NCBI GenBank assembly: GCA_907163375.1
Contig: CAJQUW010006411.1
Coordinates: forward strand, 27,589-91,588
Source: Prostheceraeus crozeri
Lineage: Eukaryota; Platyhelminthes; Polycladida; Euryleptidae
Length of the DNA: 64,000 bases
Direction: 5' to 3'
The translations under genes were made by a program, and so were the position numbers. Below are positions 63,810 to 64,000 of the stretch, in pieces (position 1 is the stretch's first letter; each line of letters opens with the position of its first letter). The notes under the pieces are model-generated. The model was not told the origin of the DNA. It saw nothing but the letters and a program-made list of their open reading frames with translations, and ran no database searches.

Positions 63810-64000
63810 TTGAACACTTTTGAGGAATCTGCTTGTGTACTGTCAACAAACCTAAGAAATCGTTTTATTTCTTCGTAGTTAGCGATCATTCTCATACGAT
63901 GATGAAAATCATCACAGCAGCCATTTATAATAGAATATAATGCTTACTAATTTAAATTATTAGTGTACCGATCACTTTCAATTATGACTCTATGGAAAAA
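63810..64000. other. Window end, no gene recognised
   Basis: AT-rich; no continuation of the Tc1 transposase is readable. Confidence 0.3.

Overview
The window reads as animal nuclear DNA, most likely a marine invertebrate. It is AT-rich, gene-poor and full of eukaryote-only mobile elements: a Polinton/Maverick, PIF/Harbinger, Tc1-like and piggyBac-like DNA elements, several LINE lineages and many Penelope-like elements. Only one convincing host gene was found, a single-exon secreted C-type lectin with a PAN/apple-like N-terminal part at 57,281-58,030 (minus). A scattering of words such as taggcctac is familiar from echinoderm and hemichordate DNA, but that is a weak hint, not an identification.

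Region 1-13.8 kb is mostly non-coding with remnants: LINE tails, a decayed Penelope-like element (PLE), a 0.7-kb inverted-repeat element that recurs at 59.2-60.0 kb, and a TTAA-flanked piggyBac-like non-autonomous element.

Region 13.8-25.0 kb is a nest. A minus-strand LINE tail is split by a TIR transposon (14,081-24,718) with 149-bp terminal inverted repeats that differ at 4 sites. This carries a cysteine-rich multi-copy gene of unknown class. That gene is in turn split by a PLE fragment with a 13-bp target duplication and by a PIF/Harbinger element (15,430-21,360) with an ATA target duplication. The Harbinger itself contains an APE-type LINE. Region 25.0-29.7 kb is a longer LINE with a head-to-head PLE dimer inserted in it.

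Region 32,904-54,946 is a 22-kb Polinton with terminal inverted repeats and a perfect 6-bp target duplication (GCTGTC). It looks structurally whole and young, with perhaps one or two breaks. It carries protein-primed-type DNA polymerase B, integrase with a chromodomain, packaging ATPase, adenovirus-like protease, major capsid protein, a basic core-like protein, and many accessory genes.

The most surprising Polinton gene is an intact 181-residue open frame at 45,829-46,374. It aligns almost without gaps to both repeats of TATA-binding protein (TBP) and has the length of a TBP core. Next to it are two paralogous small proteins with a faint PC4-coactivator look. The element also has at least three recognisable TATA promoters. 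Together these suggest that this Polinton lineage carries its own transcription-initiation module. Other accessory genes include a stand-alone copy of the domain that precedes its DNA polymerase, a DEDD-exonuclease-like protein and two small RING-like proteins.

Region 55-64 kb holds LINE, PLE and Tc1 remnants around the lectin gene. No tRNA, rRNA or CRISPR array was seen.
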